Under the pieces are notes generated by a model. The model did no database searches. It was not told the origin of the DNA and saw only the letters and a program-made list of their open reading frames with translations. The translations under genes were made by a program, and so were the position numbers. Positions 8,150 to 15,838 of a DNA stretch of 33,419 bases are shown here, piece by piece (position 1 is the first letter of the stretch; each line of letters starts with the position of its first letter). The DNA is from Spirochaetota bacterium (GTDB lineage Bacteria > Spirochaetota > Spirochaetia > ARS1246): the NCBI GenBank assembly GCA_024275515.1, contig JAJRYZ010000006.1:1-33419 (forward strand), given 5' to 3'.

Positions 8150-9388
8150 ATGATACGCATCAACGCCAACTATCAAAAACTTCACGCGAGCTACCTCTTT
8201 TCGGACATCGCCACAAGGGTCGCCGCTTTTCAGGCCGAGCATCCCGGCGCGCGGATCATCAAAATGGGAATCGGAGACATTACCCGGGCGTTGCCTTCGG
8301 CGTGCGTCGCGGCCTTTCACTCGGCCGTCGACGAAATGGCTTCGGACGAGACGTTTCGAGGATACGGTCCCGAACAGGGATACGAGTTTCTTCGCACGGC
8401 GATTGCGACCGCCGAGTTCCGTTCGCGCGGCGTCGACATATCGGCCGACGAGGTGTTCATCTCCGACGGCGCAAAATGTGATACGGGGAACATCCAGGAA
8501 CTGTTCTCAACCGACGTGGTCGTCGCGGTTCAGGACCCGGTCTATCCGGTCTATGTCGACACGAACGTCATGGCGGGACGCACCGGCGAATGGAGGCGGG
8601 GTCGATACGAGGGCATGGTCTATCTGGAGTCGACCGAGAAAAACGGGTTCGTCCCGGAACCGCCGGTCGACCTGGTCGATCCGATCGACCTGGTGTATTT
8701 GTGCTTTCCGAACAATCCGACCGGAAGCGTTGCCACCAAGGAACAACTGCAGCGATGGGTGGACTACGCGATCGAACACAAGGCGTTGCTCCTCTTCGAC
8801 GCCGCATACGTCGCCTTTATCCGCGACGATTCGATTCCGCACTCCATTTTCGAGATTCCGGGAGCGCGCGAGGTGGCGATCGAGTTTCGAAGCTTCTCCA
8901 AATCCGCGGGGTTCACCGGCACACGCTGCGCCTATACGATCATCCCGAAGAGCTGCAGGGCCTTTTCATCCGACGGCGCTTCGGTAGCGATTCATGAGCT
9001 GTGGAATCGTCGCCACACCACCAAGTTCAACGGTGTTTCTTATCCGGTTCAGCGCGCGGCGGAGGCGGTTTTCTCGCCTGAAGGCGCAAAACAGACGCGG
9101 GAGCTTATCGACTACTACCTGGAGAACGCGAGCGTTATCCGCGAAAGGCTTTCCGAACTCGGTTTTCGGGTTTACGGCGGCCTTCACTCGCCCTATATCT
9201 GGGCCGGCGCCGAATCGAGACGGACCGACTCGTGGGAGTTCTTCGATCGTCTCCTCCACAAGGCCCATGTGGTATGTACTCCGGGAAGCGGGTTCGGCGC
9301 GTGCGGAGAAGGGTATGTGAGATTCTCCGCCTTCAACGACCGGGCGTCGGTTGACGAGGCGATGTCGAGGATGAGCGGCGATCTGTAG
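8150..9388 (+). CDS. dapL: LL-diaminopimelate aminotransferase
   Basis: DapL converts tetrahydrodipicolinate directly to LL-diaminopimelate with glutamate as amino donor, a short route to lysine and peptidoglycan precursors used by plants, chlamydiae and spirochaetes. It is a 412-aa class I/II PLP aminotransferase. The start [51 protein letters not shown] and CFPNNPTG are signature blocks. The PLP lysine is K251 in [13 protein letters not shown]. The open frame extends far upstream, but homology begins at the ATG at 8150, with GGGATACGG just before it. The cyclase gene starts 12 bases after its stop, so they are probably cotranscribed. No other lysine-pathway gene is in the window. Confidence 0.95.
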   Translation: MIRINANYQKLHASYLFSDIATRVAAFQAEHPGARIIKMGIGDITRALPSACVAAFHSAVDEMASDETFRGYGPEQGYEFLRTAIATAEFRSRGVDISADEVFISDGAKCDTGNIQELFSTDVVVAVQDPVYPVYVDTNVMAGRTGEWRRGRYEGMVYLESTEKNGFVPEPPVDLVDPIDLVYLCFPNNPTGSVATKEQLQRWVDYAIEHKALLLFDAAYVAFIRDDSIPHSIFEIPGAREVAIEFRSFSKSAGFTGTRCAYTIIPKSCRAFSSDGASVAIHELWNRRHTTKFNGVSYPVQRAAEAVFSPEGAKQTRELIDYYLENASVIRERLSELGFRVYGGLHSPYIWAGAESRRTDSWEFFDRLLHKAHVVCTPGSGFGACGEGYVRFSAFNDRASVDEAMSRMSGDL

Positions 9389-9399
9389 CGGAGGTCCGA

Positions 9400-10854
9400 A
9401 TGAAAAAAAAGCGGCGGTCGTCGATCACGGCGAAGATCAACATCATCATCGTCATTACGTTGATCGTCGGAATCGGCGCTATATCCTTTTTCTTTTTCCG
9501 GACTATCACGGGGACCATAGAAGATTCGATATTCCAGAACTTTGAGCAACAGGCCGATATACTTCAAGCCGCGATCGAGAATTTCATGTTGCCCGGTCGC
9601 GCCGAGCTCGCGGTGGGTTTTTTCGACGATTTGAAGAACACGACCTTCAGAGACCTTCTCGGGGAATACTCGGTGCGACTCATTCGCACGAACGGCGTAC
9701 TCGCCTTCTCCGATCTCGCGACGATCAACGACGTGGTGGGACGCGTTCCGGAGTTGGAAGAAGTGTTCGCCGATCCGGTCGAGCGGCTTGTCGACGACAT
9801 GTCGGTGATGAACGCCGAGCTCAACTCCGCGCTGGGACCGCCGCCGCGTGCGATCCGTTTCGAGCTTGCCGACGGCGACCAACACTACATCGGTTCGTAT
9901 GTTCCGCTTCTCAACCTGCCGCAGTGCACGAAGTGCCACGGGGCGGACCACACCGTCCGCGGGGTGGTCGACATCCGGCACAATATCACGCGGCAGCGGC
10001 GCCGGCAGTTCGACGCCGGGGTGCTTTCCGGAGCTTTGTTCGTTTCTATCGTTCTGCTTTTGACCGTCGTTTTGTCGTTGTTTCTCAGACGGACCATCGT
10101 TCGTCCGGTCAAGACGATCGGCGTGGTGTGCGCCGATGTTACCAACGGAGATTTCAGCCGACGCGTGCCGGTACGGTCACGTGATGAGATCGGCCGGCTC
10201 GGCGAAACGGTCAATACGATGGTCGAAGGACTTCACGAGCGGTTCGAGCTCCAGAAGTACGTCTCTTCGACGACCCTCGAATCGTTGCTCGGCGACAAGA
10301 CCGGCAGCACCTGTTCGTTGACGATGCTTTTTTCCGACATTCGCGGATTCACCAGTTACACCGAAAAACGCTCGGCGGCGGAAGTCGTATCGCACCTGAA
10401 TGCGGTGCTCAACGCGCAGAGCGAGATCATTCAGGCGAAGAACGGCGATATCGACAAGTATGTGGGAGACGAGATCGTTGCGATGTTCAGCGAAGAAACG
10501 CAGGCGATCGACGCCATATCGGCGGCGCTCGCGATTCAGCAAGAATTGACGCGAAACGACGATCCAGCGTACGACGGGTTGCAGGTGGGCATCGGTATCA
10601 ACACCGGGGAAGTCATTCTCGGCATGATCGGCTCGGAACGACGGGCCGACTATACGGTGATCGGAGACAACGTCAACACCGCCTCACGGCTGTGCGACGC
10701 CGCCGAACCCGGCGGGATTCTCATCGCCGAGTCGACCTACCGGGCGGCCGCCGACCGGATCGAGACCGACGGTCCGTACCGGCTCAAAGCGAAAGGCAAA
10801 GGCGAATACGTCAAAGTCTACCGCGTGATCGGTCTGAAAGAACGTCGACGGTGA
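9400..10854 (+). CDS. Membrane class III adenylyl cyclase with periplasmic haem-c (CxxCH) sensor and HAMP domain
   Basis: This 484-aa inner-membrane protein would make cAMP. Order: TM1 at about 11-33, a periplasmic sensor at about 34-206, TM2 at about 207-230, HAMP to about 285, then a class III cyclase domain from about 305. The sensor ends with C176-T-K-C179-H180 in PQCTKCHGADHTVRGVVDI, a covalent haem-c attachment motif like that of DUF3365/Tll0287-type sensors. Cyclase metal ligands D313 (FSDIRGFT) and D357 (YVGDEI), adenine-selecting K353 and D417, and transition-state N426 and R430 (NVNTASR) are all present, so it should be active and ATP-specific. GGAGG lies 5 bases before the ATG, which begins with an A8 run. 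A P460 lipoprotein gene follows. Confidence 0.92.
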   Translation: MKKKRRSSITAKINIIIVITLIVGIGAISFFFFRTITGTIEDSIFQNFEQQADILQAAIENFMLPGRAELAVGFFDDLKNTTFRDLLGEYSVRLIRTNGVLAFSDLATINDVVGRVPELEEVFADPVERLVDDMSVMNAELNSALGPPPRAIRFELADGDQHYIGSYVPLLNLPQCTKCHGADHTVRGVVDIRHNITRQRRRQFDAGVLSGALFVSIVLLLTVVLSLFLRRTIVRPVKTIGVVCADVTNGDFSRRVPVRSRDEIGRLGETVNTMVEGLHERFELQKYVSSTTLESLLGDKTGSTCSLTMLFSDIRGFTSYTEKRSAAEVVSHLNAVLNAQSEIIQAKNGDIDKYVGDEIVAMFSEETQAIDAISAALAIQQELTRNDDPAYDGLQVGIGINTGEVILGMIGSERRADYTVIGDNVNTASRLCDAAEPGGILIAESTYRAAADRIETDGPYRLKAKGKGEYVKVYRVIGLKERRR

Positions 10855-10978
10855 AGCGTCGCAGTAGTTTCCGCCGGAGCACGACCACAACCCGCGCCGA
10901 CCGGAGCGGCGCCGGCCGACGAACCGCCGGCCGGCGTCTGCAGGCTCCGCTCGCGGAGTTCGTCAAGGAGGCAATCGG

Positions 10979-11506
10979 ATGAAAAAACAGCTTTCGGCCG
11001 GTTTGCTCGTGCTGCTCGCCGGCGCGCTCCTTTCGTCGTGCGACGGAAAGGAAACGAAACCGGTATTCGACGAGGACTACAAAACGTGGGAACGCACCGT
11101 CGAAGGGCCTTTGACCTACCCGATTCCGGGACACGGCGCCAAGCGACGCGGCATATTCATCAACGAGATCGGAACGACGGTCACCGTCGCGGACGTCGGC
11201 GGTGTCCGCCGGTACGATTACCCCGTCGGAACGATCATCGCAAAGGAGAATTACGCCGATCTCGAAGGCACGAAGCTCGATAACCTGACGATCATGATCA
11301 AAGCGCCCGACGATCCCAGATCGGTGGGCGGGTGGATCTGGGTCAATAAAAACGTCGATACCGGAGAGGAGATGATATTCAGCGACGGCGAGTTCTGTTT
11401 GACCTGCCATATCACCGCAAATAAAGATCATCCCTACGGCGAGGGAAACCCCGACAACGAGTTCCGCGACTACGTGTTCTTTCCCTATCGGTCCCGGTCG
11501 GAGTAA
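10979..11506 (+). CDS. Cytochrome P460-family haem-c lipoprotein
   Basis: This 175-aa exported lipoprotein has a lipobox LLSSC with acylated C21. The mature part follows the P460 domain pattern: a YKTWERT start, GIFINEIG, the YPVGTIIAKE strand with K89, IMIKAPDD, GGWIWVN, the haem-c site C140-L-T-C143-H144, and a DYVFFPY end. Known P460 proteins oxidise hydroxylamine or NO; the related cytochromes c'-beta bind NO. Nitrosomonas P460 has a lysine cross-linked to haem; whether K89 plays that part here is unknown. AAGGAG at 10965-10970 is 8 bases before the ATG. The gene lies 124 bases after a cyclase that also has a periplasmic CxxCH motif. Cytochrome c maturation genes must lie elsewhere. Confidence 0.87.
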   Translation: MKKQLSAGLLVLLAGALLSSCDGKETKPVFDEDYKTWERTVEGPLTYPIPGHGAKRRGIFINEIGTTVTVADVGGVRRYDYPVGTIIAKENYADLEGTKLDNLTIMIKAPDDPRSVGGWIWVNKNVDTGEEMIFSDGEFCLTCHITANKDHPYGEGNPDNEFRDYVFFPYRSRSE

Positions 11507-11597
11507 GGCCGCCTCCCTCCGAGCCGACGCGTTCGATCGAGAATCGCTCCGTTTCCTTGACCGAGGTCGATCTTCGTAAGTAGCTTACCTGTTACAT

Positions 11598-12554
11598 ATG
11601 GATACCATCGACACCGCCGCCGTCTCGCGTACCGTCCGGGAATTGAAATCGAGAATCCACACGGTCTTCGTGGGCAAGGAAAGGGCCGTGCATAACCTCC
11701 TGATCGGATTTCTGTCCGGGCTGCACGTTCTGATAGAAGACATCCCCGGGCTCGGCAAAACGACCCTGGCGATGACGCTCGCCCGCGCTTCGGGTCTGGA
11801 CTTCGGCCGAATCCAGTTTACGCCCGACATCCTTCCCGGCGACATACTCGGGATGACCGTGTGGAGCGCGGAGAAGCGCGAGTTCGTTTTCAAGGAAGGG
11901 GCGATCATGCATCAGTTCGTCCTTGCCGACGAGATAAATCGCGCCTCGGCGCGGACGCAATCGAGCCTGCTCGAAGCGATGCAAGAACGGACCGTTACGG
12001 TGGACGGACGAACCGTCTCGCTGCCCGAGCCGTTTTTCGTCGTTGCAACGCAGAACCCGAGCAGTTTCACCGGCACCTTTTTGCTGCCCGAATCGCAGAC
12101 CGACCGGTTCGGTGTGTCGCTCTCGATCGGGTATCCGGCGTCCGGCGAAGAAGTGACGATTCTCAAGCGATTCAAGACCGACAACCCCATCGACGACGTG
12201 GTCCCGGTCGTCTCCGGCGAAGAGGTGATGCGCATGCGCGTCGCCGCGCGGCTCGTGCGCACCGACTCAAGGATCGATCAGCTTCTCGTCGCCATAGCCG
12301 AGAATACACGCAAGAGCCCGAAGATACGGCTCGGTATGAGCCCCCGCGCCACTCAGCATCTGATGCTCGCCTCACAAACTCAGGCGCTGTTCGAAGGGCG
12401 TGACTACGTGATTCCCGAAGACGTGCTTGCCGTCGTCCACGGAGTTTTAGCGCACAGGCTCGTGCTTTCCGCCGAAGCGAAAGTCGGAAATCAGAACGTT
12501 CACAACGTTATCGACGAAGTCGTTCGTAAGACCCCGCTTCCGACGGGAATATGA
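11598..12554 (+). CDS. MoxR-family AAA+ ATPase
   Basis: This 318-aa cytoplasmic ATPase is of the MoxR branch, thought to act as a chaperone that matures or controls VWA/DUF58 partner proteins. Walker A is GLGKTT (51-56) and Walker B is VLADE (107-111) followed by INRASARTQSSLLEAMQE, the MoxR hallmark. The sensor strand VVATQNPSS and the arginine finger region (PESQTDRF) are present, with the C-terminal lid after about 200. The ATG at 11598 lacks a strong ribosome binding site. The last four bases overlap the start of the DUF58 gene (ATGA at 12551-12554). The operon MoxR, DUF58, transglutaminase is widespread and usually linked to envelope or stress functions. Confidence 0.93.
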   Translation: MDTIDTAAVSRTVRELKSRIHTVFVGKERAVHNLLIGFLSGLHVLIEDIPGLGKTTLAMTLARASGLDFGRIQFTPDILPGDILGMTVWSAEKREFVFKEGAIMHQFVLADEINRASARTQSSLLEAMQERTVTVDGRTVSLPEPFFVVATQNPSSFTGTFLLPESQTDRFGVSLSIGYPASGEEVTILKRFKTDNPIDDVVPVVSGEEVMRMRVAARLVRTDSRIDQLLVAIAENTRKSPKIRLGMSPRATQHLMLASQTQALFEGRDYVIPEDVLAVVHGVLAHRLVLSAEAKVGNQNVHNVIDEVVRKTPLPTGI

Positions 12555-13786
12555 AGCGACGTCTCCCGTTCTCCGTCCGCTGGGGCGGTGTCGCGGTCTA
12601 CCTCTTTCTGCTCTTGCTCGTGCAGCTCGGGCGGTTCCACATCGGGCAGATGTTCAACTACGCGTTCTTCCTTCTCCTCGCGACGCCGATCGTGAGCCTC
12701 GTGCATCTTATCGTTTCGATCAACAGTCTCAAGTATCACCAGGAGTTCGATACCGATCATCCGGTAAAGGGCGAAGATCTCACTTATACGCTTTTACTCG
12801 CGAACGAATCGCATCTGGGCTCGGCGCCCATGAACATCGGTTTTCGTACCGTTCAGCCCGGTTCGCCGTCGCACATCGAAGATCTCCGTTTGTCTCTTCG
12901 CCGCGGGGAACGTACCGAGAGGACGTATACGATCAGCTGCCCGTACCGCGGCATCTACACCGTCGGGCTGGAGCGGATGGAGCTTACCGATATGCTCGGA
13001 TGGATCACCATATCACGCCCGGTCTGGCATCGCACCTTCTACGTCTACCCGAGAATCATCGATACCGAGTATCCGTTCGCCGTCGGAGACGTAAGCGATC
13101 TGAGCACCGGCCCCAACCCCGGCGCCTCGCAGGACTACTCGCTTTTCGAGAGTCTGGTGCGATATCGAGAGGGTGAAAGCGTCAGACATATGGCGTGGAA
13201 AAAGTTTTTCGCCTTGGGCGAACCCTTTTTAAAGACATACGCGCGCACCTCGCAGCCGGGCATTTCGATATATCTCGATCTGCGACGCGAGGAGGATCCG
13301 GTTCCCGACGTGCTCGAGCGCGAGGACTGCTCGATCGAGATACTCGTTTCGCTCGTCAAGTACTTTCTCGATCGATCGGTTCCCGTGTCGGTGCACGCGA
13401 TGGGACAGAGCAGGTACGGATTCGCCGCGGAGACTCCCGACGATTTCGGATTGTTCCATAAAGACACGGTTAATCTTCTGTTTACGCGGACCGTTTCGCC
13501 GGCGGCGCTCTACCGCGGCGATGCGCACGAAGCGTCGCAGCGAAGGTCGGTGCTCTTTGTCACGCACCTCGTCGACCCGGAAATCGTCGAAATCATGGAG
13601 GACACGATCGAATCCGCCGCAACGGAAGCGCCGGAAATCGCCTGCATACTCAACCAGACGGGGATGGACGAGGCGGGTGTCCGCAAGAGTCGAGACCTGT
13701 TCGACGATTTGCGTGAACGGGGCGGAAAGACGCTCCTCATACGAGGCGCCGAGTCGCTCTCGGGCGACATGAGAGGGGCGCCGTGA
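12551..13786 (+). CDS. DUF58 domain membrane protein
   Basis: This 411-aa protein has two N-terminal membrane segments (about residues 10-29 and 36-57) and then a large cytoplasmic or periplasmic region. The DUF58 core is recognisable from RYREGESVRHMAWKKF followed by LGEPFLKTYAR and the strand ISIYLDLR. DUF58 is related to von Willebrand A-like folds and is the usual partner of MoxR ATPases; its biochemical job is not established. Both ends overlap neighbours by 4 bases, with the MoxR stop at 12554 and the transglutaminase GTG at 13783, which indicates translational coupling and fixed stoichiometry. Confidence 0.9.
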   Translation: MKRRLPFSVRWGGVAVYLFLLLLVQLGRFHIGQMFNYAFFLLLATPIVSLVHLIVSINSLKYHQEFDTDHPVKGEDLTYTLLLANESHLGSAPMNIGFRTVQPGSPSHIEDLRLSLRRGERTERTYTISCPYRGIYTVGLERMELTDMLGWITISRPVWHRTFYVYPRIIDTEYPFAVGDVSDLSTGPNPGASQDYSLFESLVRYREGESVRHMAWKKFFALGEPFLKTYARTSQPGISIYLDLRREEDPVPDVLEREDCSIEILVSLVKYFLDRSVPVSVHAMGQSRYGFAAETPDDFGLFHKDTVNLLFTRTVSPAALYRGDAHEASQRRSVLFVTHLVDPEIVEIMEDTIESAATEAPEIACILNQTGMDEAGVRKSRDLFDDLRERGGKTLLIRGAESLSGDMRGAP

Positions 13787-15828
13787 CGGGGCGGATTGTT
13801 CGGGTCGCGACGGGGTACGTCGTGGCGCTTGTTCCGACGATCGTAGTGTACTTTCTGCTGAACGCCGGTGAGAGCCTCGCGGTCCCGCTTGTTTATTCGA
13901 CAATCGTCGTGACGACCGCTTCGGCCCGACTGTTTCTCTCGCCCGGCCGTCCGAGCAGAGCGCTCCTCGGGCTGGAAACGGCGGTCCAGCTCCTCGGCGC
14001 CGCGGCGATCATTATCAGCCTGAACCTGACTCCCTCATCGGCATATATGGCGTGGTTTCGCCTGGTACAGGACGGCGAGGCGTCGGGCGTACTCTCCTAT
14101 ATGTTTTCGCTCAAGGTCTGCTTTTTCTCGACCGCCGCGGCGACCGCGGTCCTCAAAAGGAACCCGATCGCCACGATGCTTGTGGCGCTTTCGGTCACCT
14201 TGCTGATACTCTACGCGATCTTTCAGTCCGCCGACCTATTCGTCGGCTCGCTCGCCGCGGCGGTCGCCGCAGCATTCGTCGCCGTGTGGACCGGCGCCGG
14301 GGGCACGGCGCGCCGGGCCGTGACGCTTTTTCAGCTCGGCGCGGTTGCCGCTCTCGCGGCATACCCGCTTTCGCGCACTTCACCCGGCGTGTTCAATCCG
14401 CTGGTGAGCGTCGTCCCCGAGCCTGCGATCACCGGATTGGTCGTCGGCGTCTACCCGGAGTTTCCGTTCCTCTACAATATGCCCGGATACGGACATCAGC
14501 TCGGCGAAAGCGACATCGGCGGAAGACCGACTCTCACCGAGCGGCCGGTGTTTTCGGTTACCGGGCGAGCGGGCGAAACGGTCTACCTCCGGACCGCCGT
14601 GTACGAGCTCTACACCGGACGGGGATGGGTACAGCGAACATCGAGATCGACCGGCGCCGGAACGCGCGGCGACGTGTTTACGATGGACGATCCTTCGGGC
14701 TACGACGATCCTCTGCGAGTCGAGGTTCTCATCGACTTCTTTTCAAGCGTTCCCCACACGCTCGACACTCGCGCGATCAACTTCTACCGGGGCGATTTCC
14801 CGCCGCTTCGTTTCGGTAACTTCGACGCCGGTTTTCTCTTCGAAGTTCCCGTCGTGTCGGAAACCGTTTTCTATCTCGACAGAGGGAAACCCGAGCTTCC
14901 GGACAATCCGACCAATCTCGGCGGGTACCTGCAACTTCCCGACGACATCCCCGCGGAGGTGCGCACGCTCGCCGGGCAGCTGGCCGGCGACGATGCTCTG
15001 GAAACCGCCGAGAACATCAAGCGCTTTCTCGCGACGAACTATCTCTACTCGCTCAATACGTCGAAGCCCGCGTCGGGCCGCGACCCGGCGTGGCACTTTC
15101 TACTCGTCGACGGCCGTGGCTATTGCGTGCAATTCGCGACCGCCTTCGCGCTACTCGCGCGGCTAAACGGCATACCGGCCCGCTACGTGTCCGGTTTCCT
15201 GGTGAATATCCCCTACGACTCCGACACGGCCGTCGTCCCCGGCTACGCCTCGCACGCGTGGGTCGAGATATGGTCGCCGAAGAGCGGTTGGACGGTGGCC
15301 GAAGCGACTCCTCCGATGCGACCCGAGTTCTACGACGATCCGACCTACTACGAGACCTACAATCCGTTCGGGAACTCTTACACGGGAAGACAGTTGGAGT
15401 TGATCATGGGAGACAGGATCGCCCCGCGTCCGCCGCGCCTCGGGCGGACCGAAAAGAGCGTCGATCCTCTATCCGTCGTCGCCGCGGTCTTCGGCTCGGG
15501 CGGTGCGGCCGCACTCGTCTGGTTCCTGCTCACCTCAAGCCGTGCGCCCGGAAGCCGGCGGCGCAAGCTCCGACTTGCCGCCCGAAGGTTGCTGCGGCGC
15601 AGCTACCGCGTCGGCGCGACCGATCCGGCGCGTACCGGCTGGAGTGGATGGGGAGAATCCATTCGCGACGAGGCGCCGGAGGCCGCACGGTCCGTCGAGG
15701 TGCTCCATCGCGGTTTTTTTTCCGACGACCCTGTATCGCGCGAAGATATCCGGCGGGTTCGCGAGGCGTGCGGCGCCCTCCCACGGTGGTGGGCCGTCCT
15801 GTTCACGCGCCGCGCGCGTGTCGGGTAG
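13783..15828 (+). CDS. Membrane transglutaminase-like protein (TgpA-type, DUF3488/transglutaminase core)
   Basis: This 681-aa protein has about five or six N-terminal membrane helices in residues 1-210. An extracytoplasmic part holds a transglutaminase-like cysteine-protease fold. A late helix at about 565-585 and a basic C-terminal tail follow. The catalytic triad reads C448 (GRGYCVQFATAF), H491 (SHAWVEIW) and acidic E507 (VAEATPP), the last replacing the usual Asp. The start is the GTG at 13783, preceded by GAGAGGGG and overlapping the DUF58 stop. A T8 run at 15714-15721 near the 3' end could be prone to slippage. It forms the third part of the MoxR-DUF58-TgpA unit and may process peptides or crosslink proteins in the envelope; the substrate is unknown. 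Confidence 0.9.
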   Translation: MTGRIVRVATGYVVALVPTIVVYFLLNAGESLAVPLVYSTIVVTTASARLFLSPGRPSRALLGLETAVQLLGAAAIIISLNLTPSSAYMAWFRLVQDGEASGVLSYMFSLKVCFFSTAAATAVLKRNPIATMLVALSVTLLILYAIFQSADLFVGSLAAAVAAAFVAVWTGAGGTARRAVTLFQLGAVAALAAYPLSRTSPGVFNPLVSVVPEPAITGLVVGVYPEFPFLYNMPGYGHQLGESDIGGRPTLTERPVFSVTGRAGETVYLRTAVYELYTGRGWVQRTSRSTGAGTRGDVFTMDDPSGYDDPLRVEVLIDFFSSVPHTLDTRAINFYRGDFPPLRFGNFDAGFLFEVPVVSETVFYLDRGKPELPDNPTNLGGYLQLPDDIPAEVRTLAGQLAGDDALETAENIKRFLATNYLYSLNTSKPASGRDPAWHFLLVDGRGYCVQFATAFALLARLNGIPARYVSGFLVNIPYDSDTAVVPGYASHAWVEIWSPKSGWTVAEATPPMRPEFYDDPTYYETYNPFGNSYTGRQLELIMGDRIAPRPPRLGRTEKSVDPLSVVAAVFGSGGAAALVWFLLTSSRAPGSRRRKLRLAARRLLRRSYRVGATDPARTGWSGWGESIRDEAPEAARSVEVLHRGFFSDDPVSREDIRRVREACGALPRWWAVLFTRRARVG

Positions 15829-15838
15829 ACTCGTTCGC

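Noticed and set aside
9400-9412. A8 run right after the cyclase ATG
   Set aside because: It encodes the common Met-Lys-Lys-Lys start of a membrane protein and needs no special explanation.
10910-10958. GC-rich inverted repeats between the cyclase and P460 genes (CGCCGGCC/GGCCGGCG and CTCCGC/GCGGAG)
   Set aside because: Arms are short, no T-run follows, and such pairs are expected by chance in this composition. A cotranscribed hairpin is possible but not supported.
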